Source of the DNA: JBAYHN01 sp041666125 | Lineage (GTDB): Bacteria > Patescibacteriota > Gracilibacteria > UBA1369 > UM-FILTER-53-11 | Assembly: GCA_041666125.1 (NCBI GenBank) | Contig: JBAYHN010000034.1 | Span: 1 to 13,772 of the forward strand | Direction: 5' to 3' | DNA: 13,772 nt | Position numbers and translations under genes: made by a program | The notes under the pieces: model-generated | Told to the model about the DNA's origin: nothing | What the model saw: only the letters and a program-made list of their open reading frames with translations | The model's database searches: none | In this document: positions 1-6,677 of the stretch, piece after piece | Position numbering within the stretch: the stretch's first letter is position 1 | Layout of the letters: every line of letters begins with the position of its first letter

Positions 1-234
1 ATTTCCCATCACGCAAATTTTTCCTTCATGCAACATTCCCGCTGGAACCAAATGAAAAACAAACTTTTTCTCTCCAATATAAATGGTGTGCCCGGCATTC
101 GCACCACCGGTAGCGCGCGCAACAATGTCATAACTCTCGGCCAAAATATCCACCAATTTGCCTTTGCCTTCGTCACCCCACTGCGCGCCAACCACGGCCG
201 TAACTTGTCCAAGCTTTTGTGTAATTGATGTCAT
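1..234 (-). CDS. purA: Adenylosuccinate synthetase, N-terminal part (cut by window edge)
   Basis: Joins IMP and aspartate with GTP to form adenylosuccinate, the first committed step from IMP to AMP, in the cytosol. The 78 visible codons contain the family's N-terminal GTP/IMP site, GAQWGDEGKGK at residues 16-26, and then GGANAGHT at 43-50. Asp21 and His49 match the catalytic Asp and His of the family (Asp13 and His41 in E. coli). The frame is open to base 1, so the rest of the protein (normally about 430 residues) lies outside the window. The start is the ATG at 232-234. A TATAAT -10 box ends only eight bases upstream, so the mRNA should have almost no leader. It lies downstream of glnA on the same strand but has its own promoter. 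The identification is secure from the motifs. Confidence 0.96.
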   Translation of the reverse strand, partial: MTSITQKLGQVTAVVGAQWGDEGKGKLVDILAESYDIVARATGGANAGHTIYIGEKKFVFHLVPAGMLHEGKICVMGN

Positions 235-242
235 ATGACCCG

Positions 243-270
243 ATTATAGCAATGATTTCATCAACATCAA
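243..270 (-). promoter_or_regulatory. purA promoter (extended -10, near-leaderless)
   Basis: On the minus strand, TTGATG (265-270) is followed after 16 bases by TATAAT (243-248), preceded by TGC, which gives an extended -10. The -10 box ends eight bases before the purA ATG, so a normal start point lies 0-2 bases upstream of the codon. The same decamer TTGCTATAAT precedes the cysteine-protein gene at 10868. The -35 box touches the outer arm of the structured element at 270-446. Confidence 0.7.
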
Positions 271-446
271 AAGGGTGGCAAGACATTTTCTTTTGACCAT
301 TTAGGCCTTCTAGGCCGAGGGATCATGCTACGCAAAGCGTAGTGGCACAGGTACTCCTGTGCCAATTCCCGAGGCCGTTGCTTGATCGTACATGTTAGAC
401 CAAGCAACATGAAGGCTCTGGGCAAAAAAATGTATTGTCACCCTTT
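270..446. repeat. Large multi-branched palindromic element between glnA and purA
   Basis: The outer arms 270-289 and 427-446 pair over 20 positions with one mismatch and one G-U. Inside, 303-310 pairs with 411-417 with a one-base bulge and closes a three-way junction of two helices. The first is 313-322/367-376 (GGCC-GA-GGGA with TCCC-GA-GGCC, a tandem G-A motif). The second is the 8-bp hairpin 377-384/401-408. The first helix opens into two more perfect hairpins: 328-333/337-342 with loop AAA, and 344-351/356-363 with loop TACT. The interior is visibly richer in G+C than the flanks. The right arm ends three bases from the glnA stop. The pairings are seen directly. Whether this is an RNA gene, a MITE-like element, or a terminator/processing structure is unknown. 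G-U pairs and tandem G-A fit the plus-strand RNA better. Confidence 0.8.
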
Positions 447-449
447 AAA

Positions 450-1931
450 TTAAAACTGATTCCAGAGGACCTGGTTGCGAACTTCATGGTGATACCACAC
501 TTCGCCGCTTTTAACGCGAGTACCAAGCTCAGCAGGACATCTGTTGGCCGCAGACTCTTTTAGCTCTGCAAATTTTGCATGATTGGTCTCACCCATGACA
601 TTCTTTGCAAAATCGCTGGCGCGGAAATATGCCAACGCCTCATAAATAGTTCCAGGCAATTTTTTAACCGGTCCATCAAACACATCTCTGTAGCCTGCAA
701 AAATCTGATCATCCGCTTCCACACCTCTAAATCCGGCCTTCAAAATCATATAAAAAGTAAGATATGGATTTGAATCAGGGGCAACGGTGCGAACTTCAAT
801 TCTTGCAGATTTTTCATTGCCAATTGGAATTCTAATCATTGAACCACGATCCGACGCCGAAACTTTTATTTCATTCGGAGCCTCGAAATGCGGATCCAGC
901 CTGCGATAAGCATTCACGCTGGAATTAAAAACCAAACAAACATCATTTCCATAATGCAAAACACCGGTCAAAAACTTATGCGCTTTTTCCGACAAATTAT
1001 ATTTCCCAGCCACATCATAAAAAATATTTTTTCCACCCTGGCTTATGGAAATATTGCTGTGCATTCCGCTGCCATTTATGCCCGGAACCGGCTTTGGCAA
1101 GAAAGAAGCAGTATAGCCAAAAGTCTTTGCAATTTGACGAGCCAAAACCTTATAAAGCTGAACGTAATCAGCCGCATGCAACACCTCGGTATATTTATAA
1201 TTTGTCTCAAACTGTGAAGGTGCAACTTCCGGATGATCTTTTTCATTTTCAAAACCCATCGCACGAGTTGCCTCCGCAAGGCGATCAATAAACTGGCGCA
1301 ATTTGTCCTGAGGCAAAACATTAAAATATCCGCCTTCGGAAGCCAATTTAAACCCAAGTCTTTCATCAAAATGCTGTTCGCTATCCTCACCGCCAAGCAA
1401 AAAGCCTTCAATCTCCGGCGCCACATTAACAGTCATGCCTTGCGCCAACAAACTAGTCGTCATAGTCTTTAAAACCACGCGATAATCACTTTCATATGGC
1501 GCGCCATTTTGGTCATACACATCAGCAAAAACCAAAACTTTACCTGCCCCAAAAATATCCGCCGGCAACCAGCGAAAACTTGTCCAATCCAACTTCAAAC
1601 GCAAATCCGAAGTGTTCTGCGCACTAAATCCCTTTATAGAAGACCCATCAAAAGTGAGATTACTCTCGGACTCCAAAACATATTTTTTATTATAATCGAG
1701 CATGTGCAATTTGCCTTCCAAATCAGAAAAACACACAATCAAAGCCTTCACTCCATCATCATTTGTAATTTCACGTCTAAGTTCCACGCCAAACTCTTCG
1801 CTGGTTTTTCCTGCCTCGCGCTGACGCTTTAAATTTAAATTTCTCTCTTCCAATTCCGCATAACTTATTGTGCGAAAAGTATCAGAGTCCTTTAAGCGCG
1901 GCGTGGGTGTAAATGGTTCTGTCATATTCAT
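450..1931 (-). CDS. glnA: Glutamine synthetase, type I
   Basis: Makes glutamine from glutamate, ammonia and ATP in the cytosol; expected to form a dodecamer. Of 493 residues, the first 50 or so are an N-terminal extension beyond the usual start of the beta-grasp domain. Family motifs in order: FDGSSI at 94-99 (the Asp that helps bind ammonium), APEIEGFLL at 171-179 (metal-binding Glu), HPEVAPSQFE at 233-242, NGSGMHSNISI at 286-296, SSVNAYRRLDPHFEAP at 337-352, and RIEVRTVAPDSNPYL at 377-391. The tyrosine that GlnE adenylylates in proteobacteria normally sits in an NLYDLP-type motif. The matching stretch here is GPVKKLPGT (420-428), with no tyrosine, so control by adenylylation is unlikely. 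The ATG at 1931 was chosen; the ATG two codons later is also possible. No Shine-Dalgarno sequence is visible. It is divergent from the TrmB-like regulator at 2107, which is an inferred candidate controller. Confidence 0.97.
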   Translation of the reverse strand: MNMTEPFTPTPRLKDSDTFRTISYAELEERNLNLKRQREAGKTSEEFGVELRREITNDDGVKALIVCFSDLEGKLHMLDYNKKYVLESESNLTFDGSSIKGFSAQNTSDLRLKLDWTSFRWLPADIFGAGKVLVFADVYDQNGAPYESDYRVVLKTMTTSLLAQGMTVNVAPEIEGFLLGGEDSEQHFDERLGFKLASEGGYFNVLPQDKLRQFIDRLAEATRAMGFENEKDHPEVAPSQFETNYKYTEVLHAADYVQLYKVLARQIAKTFGYTASFLPKPVPGINGSGMHSNISISQGGKNIFYDVAGKYNLSEKAHKFLTGVLHYGNDVCLVFNSSVNAYRRLDPHFEAPNEIKVSASDRGSMIRIPIGNEKSARIEVRTVAPDSNPYLTFYMILKAGFRGVEADDQIFAGYRDVFDGPVKKLPGTIYEALAYFRASDFAKNVMGETNHAKFAELKESAANRCPAELGTRVKSGEVWYHHEVRNQVLWNQF

Positions 1932-2047
1932 TTATTAATGATTAAAACGCCCACAAACTATTGGAAGCGAAGTTTTACCGCAATAGCAAAGCACAGCTCC
2001 AAAAAAAGTGTTTATATTCCCAACAAAAGCCGCTTTCTCTTTGTCTA

Positions 2048-2076
2048 TTGCCTTTAAAAAGGCATTGCCCTACAAT
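2048..2076 (+). promoter_or_regulatory. Promoter of the TrmB-like regulator / purC unit
   Basis: TTGCCT (2048-2053) and TACAAT (2071-2076) are separated by 17 bases, giving a predicted start point near 2083 and a leader of about 24 bases to the TTG codon at 2107. The -10 box overlaps the left arm of the inverted repeat at 2073-2104, which suggests repression by occlusion. Confidence 0.5.
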
Positions 2077-2104
2077 TGTGTTGAAGAATTTTACACCACA
2101 ATTG
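2073..2104. promoter_or_regulatory. Inverted repeat over promoter and leader: probable operator
   Basis: CAATTGTG (2073-2080) and CACAATTG (2097-2104) are perfect 8-bp inverted copies, centred 24 bp apart (about two helical turns), and they match at further outer positions. The left arm overlaps the -10 box and the right arm ends two bases before the start codon. A dimeric winged-helix regulator such as the one encoded immediately downstream would fit. Its binding is inferred, not shown. Confidence 0.55.
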
Positions 2105-2106
2105 CC

Positions 2107-2865
2107 TTGAAAGACGATTTAAATCATGTTCTTACAAGTTTAGGGTTTGAGCCAAAAGAAGCTGCGGTATATTTGGCACTTTTGGAGTTGGGGAAGGGAA
2201 GTATTTTGGCTATTGCCCGCGCTTCCGGGGTTAATCGCGCCTCAATTTATTATATTATAGAGGGAATGAAAAAGCGCGGCTTTGTAACTGTTTTGGAAGA
2301 TCCGGATGGCACCCATTCATATATGCCAACGGACCCGCGCCTCTTACTAGCTCGCGAAAAACAGCATGTAAAAGAATTCGAAGCGATAGTTCCAAACTTA
2401 AAAGCATTGGTAAATCGCACAGGCCACCGCCCAAGCGTGAGGTTTTTTGAGGATTTGGAAGGAGTTAAAGCCGTTTACGAAGACACTCTTACTGCAAAAA
2501 CCGAAATTTTGAACTATGCCAATTCGCAGGAAATTCGCGACCACTGGCCAAATTACGACAAAGAATATGTAGAAAAACGCGCCTCTAATAAAATTTGGCT
2601 GCGAGGTATTGCGCCGGATGACGAGGGTGGCCAACGCGTACAAGCCAATGACCATAAATTTTATCGTGAAATCCGCTTAATTGACCCAAAAAAGCTGCCT
2701 TTTAACAACGAAATAAACATTTATGACAATAAAATCTCGATGGTTTCTTTTATAAAGCCAATATTCGGGGTAATCATAGAAAGCAAAGAACTAACAGAAA
2801 CGCAGCGCTCCATTTTTGAGATGGCTTGGAATTTTGCCGGCAAGACTGGTAAAATCGAGCCATGA
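2107..2865 (+). CDS. TrmB-like winged-helix transcriptional regulator
   Basis: 252 residues from the TTG at 2107. Residues 8-62 form a winged helix of the TrmB type: LGFEPKEAAVYLALLELG, then a recognition helix around 42-54 (VNRASIYYIIEGM), then a wing to about residue 75. Residues 110-240 match the position of the C-terminal effector-sensing or dimerisation domain seen in bacterial TrmB-like proteins (FFEDLEGVKAVYEDTL and onward). The frame is open back to an ATG-like start at 2008, but TTG 2107 is preferred: family members begin about eight residues before the LGL/F-x-x-KEA segment, and a promoter and operator occupy 2048-2104. The TGA stop overlaps the purC ATG (ATGA), which indicates translational coupling. 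Divergent glnA and coupled purC suggest control of glutamine/purine supply, probably with autoregulation. The effector is unknown. Confidence 0.85.
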   Translation: MKDDLNHVLTSLGFEPKEAAVYLALLELGKGSILAIARASGVNRASIYYIIEGMKKRGFVTVLEDPDGTHSYMPTDPRLLLAREKQHVKEFEAIVPNLKALVNRTGHRPSVRFFEDLEGVKAVYEDTLTAKTEILNYANSQEIRDHWPNYDKEYVEKRASNKIWLRGIAPDDEGGQRVQANDHKFYREIRLIDPKKLPFNNEINIYDNKISMVSFIKPIFGVIIESKELTETQRSIFEMAWNFAGKTGKIEP

Positions 2866-3827
2866 TTACACCACAACAATTGCAGGCTCAACTTCAATAC
2901 ACATTAAAAGGAACTGATTTCCCAACATTGGGATATAAATATGAAGGCAAAGTTCGCGATAACTACACAAAAGGTAATCATCGCGTAATCATCATTACAG
3001 ACAGACTTTCTGCTTTTGATCGTGTAATCACAACAATTCCTTTTAAGGGGCAGGTGCTAAATCAAATTAGCCAATTTTGGTTTGAGCAAACAAAAGACAT
3101 TATAGAAAATCATGTGATTGAATTTCCGGATCCAAACGTCGTTATTGGCCACGAATGCAAGCCATTAATGGTAGAAATGATTGTTCGCGGATATATTACC
3201 GGCGTTACAACGACTTCGGCTTGGTTTAATTACGAAAAAGGCGTTAGAAATTTCTGTGGGAATATGTTGCCGGAAGGGCTTAAGAAAAACCAAAAACTAG
3301 CAAAACCGATTGTTACGCCTTCCACAAAGGCAGAACATGGCGGGCACGACGAATCCGTGAGCGGAGAAGAAATTGTAAAGCGCGGAATTTTAACACAAGA
3401 ACAGTGGGAAAATTTATCCAAAGCCGTTTTGGCCTTATATAACAGAGGAGTTGAAATCTGCGCGAAGCAGGGAATTATTTTGGTTGATACAAAATATGAA
3501 CTTGGCATCGCACCGAATGGCAAAATTGTTTTGATTGATGAAATTCACACTCCGGATTCCTCACGTTTCTGGTTTGCAAATGAATATGAAAAACGATTAA
3601 AAGCCGGCGAAGAACAAAAAAAGATCGACAAAGAATATTTGCGCGAATGGCTGGCAGACCGCGGATTTAGGGGCGAAGGCAAAATCCCAGAAATTCCGGA
3701 TGTAGTACGAGTGGAAACCGGCCGCCGCTACATAGAGGCATATGAGCTAATTACAGGCCAGGAATTCCATGCGGAAGTTGGTCATGTGGAAGAGAGATTA
3801 AAGAAAAATCTGGCGAAGTACATGTAA
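2862..3827 (+). CDS. purC: Phosphoribosylaminoimidazole-succinocarboxamide (SAICAR) synthase
   Basis: Condenses CAIR with aspartate using ATP to give SAICAR, a late step of purine synthesis to IMP. The 321 residues correspond to the longer form of the family (like yeast ADE1) rather than the roughly 240-residue enterobacterial form. Motifs: GKVRDNY at 29-35 (nucleotide binding), ITDRLSAFD at 45-53, RGYITG at 109-114, PSTKAEHGGHDE at 153-164, DTKYELG at 209-215, and DEIHTPDSSRFW at 226-237. The start is fixed by the 4-base ATGA overlap with the regulator's stop. There is no ribosome binding site, so translation probably continues from the upstream gene. Nine bases separate its stop from the start of the first cysteine-rich gene, so these three genes likely share one mRNA. 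Together with purA it points to at least partial purine synthesis in this organism. Confidence 0.96.
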   Translation: MITPQQLQAQLQYTLKGTDFPTLGYKYEGKVRDNYTKGNHRVIIITDRLSAFDRVITTIPFKGQVLNQISQFWFEQTKDIIENHVIEFPDPNVVIGHECKPLMVEMIVRGYITGVTTTSAWFNYEKGVRNFCGNMLPEGLKKNQKLAKPIVTPSTKAEHGGHDESVSGEEIVKRGILTQEQWENLSKAVLALYNRGVEICAKQGIILVDTKYELGIAPNGKIVLIDEIHTPDSSRFWFANEYEKRLKAGEEQKKIDKEYLREWLADRGFRGEGKIPEIPDVVRVETGRRYIEAYELITGQEFHAEVGHVEERLKKNLAKYM

Positions 3828-3836
3828 TTAAATTTT

Positions 3837-4781
3837 ATGGATTTTATCGCAGAATTTGAGGCTCTCAAACTCAAAACTCCGCGCATTGGTTCGATTCGTT
3901 TGCAGTCCATAAATAGCGAATATACACATAACACGGACCAGTGTAAAAACTGTTATTTGTTGGCAAATGCGGTAGGCAACGAAGACTGCATGTATGGCCG
4001 GGATTTTTATGGAAGCACAGATTGCGTTGACTGCGACCACGTAAAATCCTGCACGCTTTGTTATTGGTGTATAAATTGCAAAAACTGCTACAACTGCACA
4101 TATTTGCATGATTGTAATGATTGTTCCGACTGCGATTTTAGCTACTTTTTAAAAGGCTGCAAAAACTGTATTGGATGCGTAAATCTAAAGCAGCAAGAGT
4201 ACTGCATTTTTAATGAAAAATATTCAAAAGAAGAATTCGAACGAATTAAAAAGGGGATTACAAAAGAGGAAATAAGCCGAAAATTCCAAGAATTACAAAA
4301 TAAGTCACCTCACGTTAACGCAGTCCACATAAATGACACTAATTCTTTTGGCGATTACATAAACCACTGCAAAAACGTGTTTTTTGGCTTTGATATCGAC
4401 GATTGCGAGGATTGCTGCTACATAGAAGAATCCAAAAAATTAAAAGATTGTATGGATATAACTATTTTAGAAGAAAGTACGCTTTGCTATGAAGTAAGCA
4501 GCGCTCACATTTTAAATAACTGCAATTTTTGCTTTGGCTGCGTAAATTCAAGCGACTGCGATTTTTGCGAACTGATTATGAATTCCAAGTATTGTTTTGG
4601 ATGCGTGAGTTTGAACCACAAGGAGTTTTACATATTAAATAAGCCATATTCGCGTGAAGAATATTTTAAGAAAGTTGCAGAAATAAAAGCTGAATTGCGA
4701 CGCGAAGGAAAATACAATTTAAACATACTGACCACCACATATCCTCCGCAGGACACAGTGCTAACATTACCGAGGCTTTAA
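3837..4781 (+). CDS. S1: cysteine-rich dodecapeptide-repeat protein, short form
   Basis: 314 residues with 31 cysteines. Residues 25-132 and 167-274 are each nine consecutive 12-residue coils without gaps; example coils are TLCYWCINCKNC (73-84) and SDCDFCELIMNS (239-250). In the first domain all 18 cysteines fall on positions 3, 6, 9 or 12 of the coil; position 3 is Cys in eight of nine coils. In the second domain 12 of 13 do. Each domain ends in a fixed cap, coils 8-9, of the type CxGC-x-x-L then I-x-N-[KE]-x-Y-S-x-E. An amphipathic N-terminal helix (FEALKLKTPRI) precedes domain 1, a helical linker with SPHV separates the domains, and a C-terminal helix (RVAEIKAEL-like) ends with a short tail. 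There is no signal peptide, so it is predicted cytosolic. It sits nine bases after purC and is probably cotranscribed. Similar cysteine-rich proteins occur in CPR genomes under uninformative names; no function is established that I know of. Closest paralogue in the window: S4. Confidence 0.93.
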   Translation: MDFIAEFEALKLKTPRIGSIRLQSINSEYTHNTDQCKNCYLLANAVGNEDCMYGRDFYGSTDCVDCDHVKSCTLCYWCINCKNCYNCTYLHDCNDCSDCDFSYFLKGCKNCIGCVNLKQQEYCIFNEKYSKEEFERIKKGITKEEISRKFQELQNKSPHVNAVHINDTNSFGDYINHCKNVFFGFDIDDCEDCCYIEESKKLKDCMDITILEESTLCYEVSSAHILNNCNFCFGCVNSSDCDFCELIMNSKYCFGCVSLNHKEFYILNKPYSREEYFKKVAEIKAELRREGKYNLNILTTTYPPQDTVLTLPRL

Positions 4782-4817
4782 AAAAAGGCGAAACGGAAAT
4801 TTTTCGTTCATAAAAAA

Positions 4818-4833
4818 TTCATAAAAAGTTTAG
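4818..4833 (-). repeat. 16-bp sequence shared in inverse orientation with 10813-10828
   Basis: Read on the minus strand this is CTAAACTTTTTATGAA, identical to plus-strand 10813-10828. Weaker similarity extends further on both sides (AAATTT before, TTTT after). Both copies lie in gaps next to short-form cysteine-protein genes: after S1 here and before S4 there. It is AT-rich, so chance cannot be excluded. Confidence 0.45.
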
Positions 4834-4859
4834 GAAAATTTAATATTTTTTTGTTATAA

Positions 4860-4889
4860 AAGTTATGCAGCTGCAAAAACTTATAACTT
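4860..4889. promoter_or_regulatory. Dyad upstream of the lipoprotein gene
   Basis: AAGTTAT (4860-4866) and ATAACTT (4883-4889) are perfect inverted copies flanking the palindrome GCAGCTGC (4867-4874). The right arm overlaps a possible -10 box, TATAAC (4882-4887), that precedes the ATG at 4902 by 14 bases. It may be an operator or a leader hairpin; no clear -35 box is visible. Confidence 0.35.
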
Positions 4890-4901
4890 AACTTTTCCGC
4901 C

Positions 4902-5915
4902 ATGCATAAAATATTAAAATACGTGCAAAGAGGGCTTATTTTAGGGATATTAGTGATTTCCGCGCCAATATTAATAACCTCATGCGTAGTGCAGGATACT
5001 TTGGCAAAAGATCGCATCGTTTTAAAAGACGGCGATTTATACAGCATAAGCGAAACACTTGGAGAAAAGAGAATAACCACCGATAAAAAAGCAAAAATTC
5101 TTTTTGATCAAAAGGATTCTGTGATTTTATATGGTAAAAACTGGACTTCAACTCAACCGGCAGAAAGTGAAGCAATTTCCGGCACTGAATTATGGTATAT
5201 GGACACAGAGACCGGCAAAAATGAATTGGTGGAAAAAGACATTTCCATGAGTCTGCTTGGAGAAGGAGGATTTGCGTTTTTTACAGATATGAATCAGACA
5301 TTATTCAAGCAAAAACTGGGAGAAAAAAAGGCGGAGAAAATCAAAGAAAAAGTGCATACACCCAAAATTTCGAAGGATAATTCAAAAATTGTTTATCAAA
5401 AATTACCTACTACTTGGACAACCAGTCCTTATTTTGACGATGCCCTTGGTTTGGCAATTTTAGATCTAAAAAGCGGCAAAGAGACACAGATAACCAAATC
5501 AGCAAATGATTGGGGAGCAATTTTCACTCCGGATTCTTCGCATGTAATTTTCTCTTCTTCAAATGAGTGGGGAATTCAGTCTTTATTCAGTATGAAAATC
5601 GACGGCAGCGATAAAACAGAGCTCACTAATGTGAAATCAAAAACTATTGATACCTCTTTTGTGCCTACATTTTCCGAGGCACCTATATTTTCAAGTGATG
5701 GCAAATATATGGTATACGAAAGCGATCGCGAAATATGGATGATTAAATTTTCGACCGATTATTCTTCCATATTGGAGGCAAAAAAACTTGCTTATGGAAT
5801 TAATCCCGAGTGGAATGAATTATTCCAAACTGTAGATATAGTTTCTGTGCCAAAGCAGGGCGAAAGTACGCGCGGTATAATTCACGTAAATCTGCAGGGA
5901 GATCTGGTGAAGTAA
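4902..5915 (+). CDS. Exported lipoprotein with TolB/WD40-like beta-propeller body
   Basis: 337 residues. The N-terminus has a basic start, a hydrophobic stretch (about 11-25) and a lipobox-like ITSC with Cys28, so it is probably a membrane-anchored lipoprotein; an uncleaved anchor is the alternative. The mature part contains repeated PD40/TolB-like strands: KISKDNSKIVYQ, then IFTPDSSHVIFSSS, then IFSSDGKYMVYESD. These alternate with WYMDTETGK and AILDLKSGK turns, the signature of six- or seven-bladed propellers that usually mediate protein contacts at the cell surface. The exact partner is unknown. It follows S1 by 120 bases on the same strand and precedes the secreted M23 peptidase by 38 bases; the latter pair is probably one operon and may act together at the envelope. 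There is no Shine-Dalgarno sequence. Confidence 0.8.
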   Translation: MHKILKYVQRGLILGILVISAPILITSCVVQDTLAKDRIVLKDGDLYSISETLGEKRITTDKKAKILFDQKDSVILYGKNWTSTQPAESEAISGTELWYMDTETGKNELVEKDISMSLLGEGGFAFFTDMNQTLFKQKLGEKKAEKIKEKVHTPKISKDNSKIVYQKLPTTWTTSPYFDDALGLAILDLKSGKETQITKSANDWGAIFTPDSSHVIFSSSNEWGIQSLFSMKIDGSDKTELTNVKSKTIDTSFVPTFSEAPIFSSDGKYMVYESDREIWMIKFSTDYSSILEAKKLAYGINPEWNELFQTVDIVSVPKQGESTRGIIHVNLQGDLVK

Positions 5916-5953
5916 AGCTAATAATCAAATAATTTCTTAATCCAAATTGTTTT

Positions 5954-6592
5954 ATGAAGACATTAGTTTCGCTGTTTGCCGTATTTTTCGTAACAACATC
6001 TTTTATCTTGCAGGCACCACAGACCGCACAAGCAGTAACTTTTCGTAGACCGCTCAATCAGGTCTTAAATCCGGCAATAAGTTACTATTACGACACAAAT
6101 GCTACAGCCTCCATGGCACGATACAATTGTGCCCAAGACAAAGTTTATAACAATCATCGTGGAACAGATTTTCGCGCCGTAGTTGGAACCAATATTTATG
6201 CCGCAGCCGGCGGAGGAATATTTCAAAAAAATGACGGCTGCCCGACATATGGTTTTTGGGGATCAGCATGCGGTGGAGGTTATGGAAATCATGTGCGACT
6301 TGACCACGAAGCGCCGGAAAACGACGGACGAGGATGGGTGAGTATTTATGGGCATATGAAGCTTGGAACCGCAACTCAATTGATAAATGTGGCCGTAAAT
6401 TGCGGTACCCTTATTGGCAAAACCGGATCTTCCGGAAATAGTACCGGCCCACACATGCATTTTGAAGTCCGAAAATATGCATATCCAGGCAATGATCCGT
6501 TTCTGGGAGCCTGCAGCAGACCTTTAAGTTTCTGGACGCGAGTAGGAGCAAACGGAGTACCCACAACAGAATGCTCTGCGAACGCGTGCTAA
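5954..6592 (+). CDS. Secreted M23 (LytM-type) peptidase
   Basis: 212 residues. A signal peptide (residues 1-27) ends in AQA before VTF, giving export to the wall or periplasm-like space. The M23 active site is complete: HRGTD gives zinc ligands His68 and Asp72, YGH supplies His134, and GPHMHFE supplies His157 and ligand His159. The family cuts peptide cross-links of peptidoglycan, or glycine-rich peptides in some members. Seven cysteines (59, 96, 106, 140, 187, 207, 212) lie in the mature part, including a Cys-containing glycine-rich insert between the HxxxD and YGH motifs, so disulfides are likely if the compartment is oxidising. The protein is nearly all catalytic domain with no wall-binding domain. 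It stands 38 bases after the propeller lipoprotein. Cell-wall turnover or attack on a host/prey wall are both possible. Confidence 0.92.
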   Translation: MKTLVSLFAVFFVTTSFILQAPQTAQAVTFRRPLNQVLNPAISYYYDTNATASMARYNCAQDKVYNNHRGTDFRAVVGTNIYAAAGGGIFQKNDGCPTYGFWGSACGGGYGNHVRLDHEAPENDGRGWVSIYGHMKLGTATQLINVAVNCGTLIGKTGSSGNSTGPHMHFEVRKYAYPGNDPFLGACSRPLSFWTRVGANGVPTTECSANAC

Positions 6593-6615
6593 AGAGAATA
6601 ACAATGGAAAATGTT

Positions 6616-6657
6616 AAATGGCCGTAAACTGATGTTAAAATTATCAGGCGGCCATTT
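6616..6657. repeat. 9-bp inverted repeat around the S2 promoter
   Basis: AAATGGCCG (6616-6624) and CGGCCATTT (6649-6657) pair perfectly around a 24-base loop that contains the -35 box of the next promoter. It could be an operator for S2, or a weak terminator for the peptidase gene, since the run after the stem (TTTTGGGG) is a poor U-tract. Confidence 0.5.
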
Positions 6658-6668
6658 TGGGGTATAAT
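6641..6668 (+). promoter_or_regulatory. S2 promoter, near-leaderless
   Basis: TTATCA (6641-6646), a 16-base spacer and a perfect TATAAT (6663-6668). The ATG at 6678 lies ten bases after the -10 box, so the leader should be about 0-3 bases. An in-frame TTG at 6657 would put the -10 box inside the coding region and is rejected as the start. Confidence 0.7.
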
Positions 6669-6677
6669 AAAACGCGA

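Noticed and set aside
2008..2106. Longer N-terminus of the TrmB-like regulator, starting at 2008
   Set aside because: The 33 extra codons cover a 17-base-spaced promoter and an inverted repeat, and TrmB-type proteins begin close to the TTG at 2107.
4787..4812. Possible terminator after S1
   Set aside because: The stem around AACGG/TTCGTT is about five pairs with a bulge and AT-rich; too weak to call.
6657..6677. TTG start for S2 at 6657
   Set aside because: It would place the perfect TATAAT inside the coding region; ATG 6678 gives an N-terminus aligned with S3.
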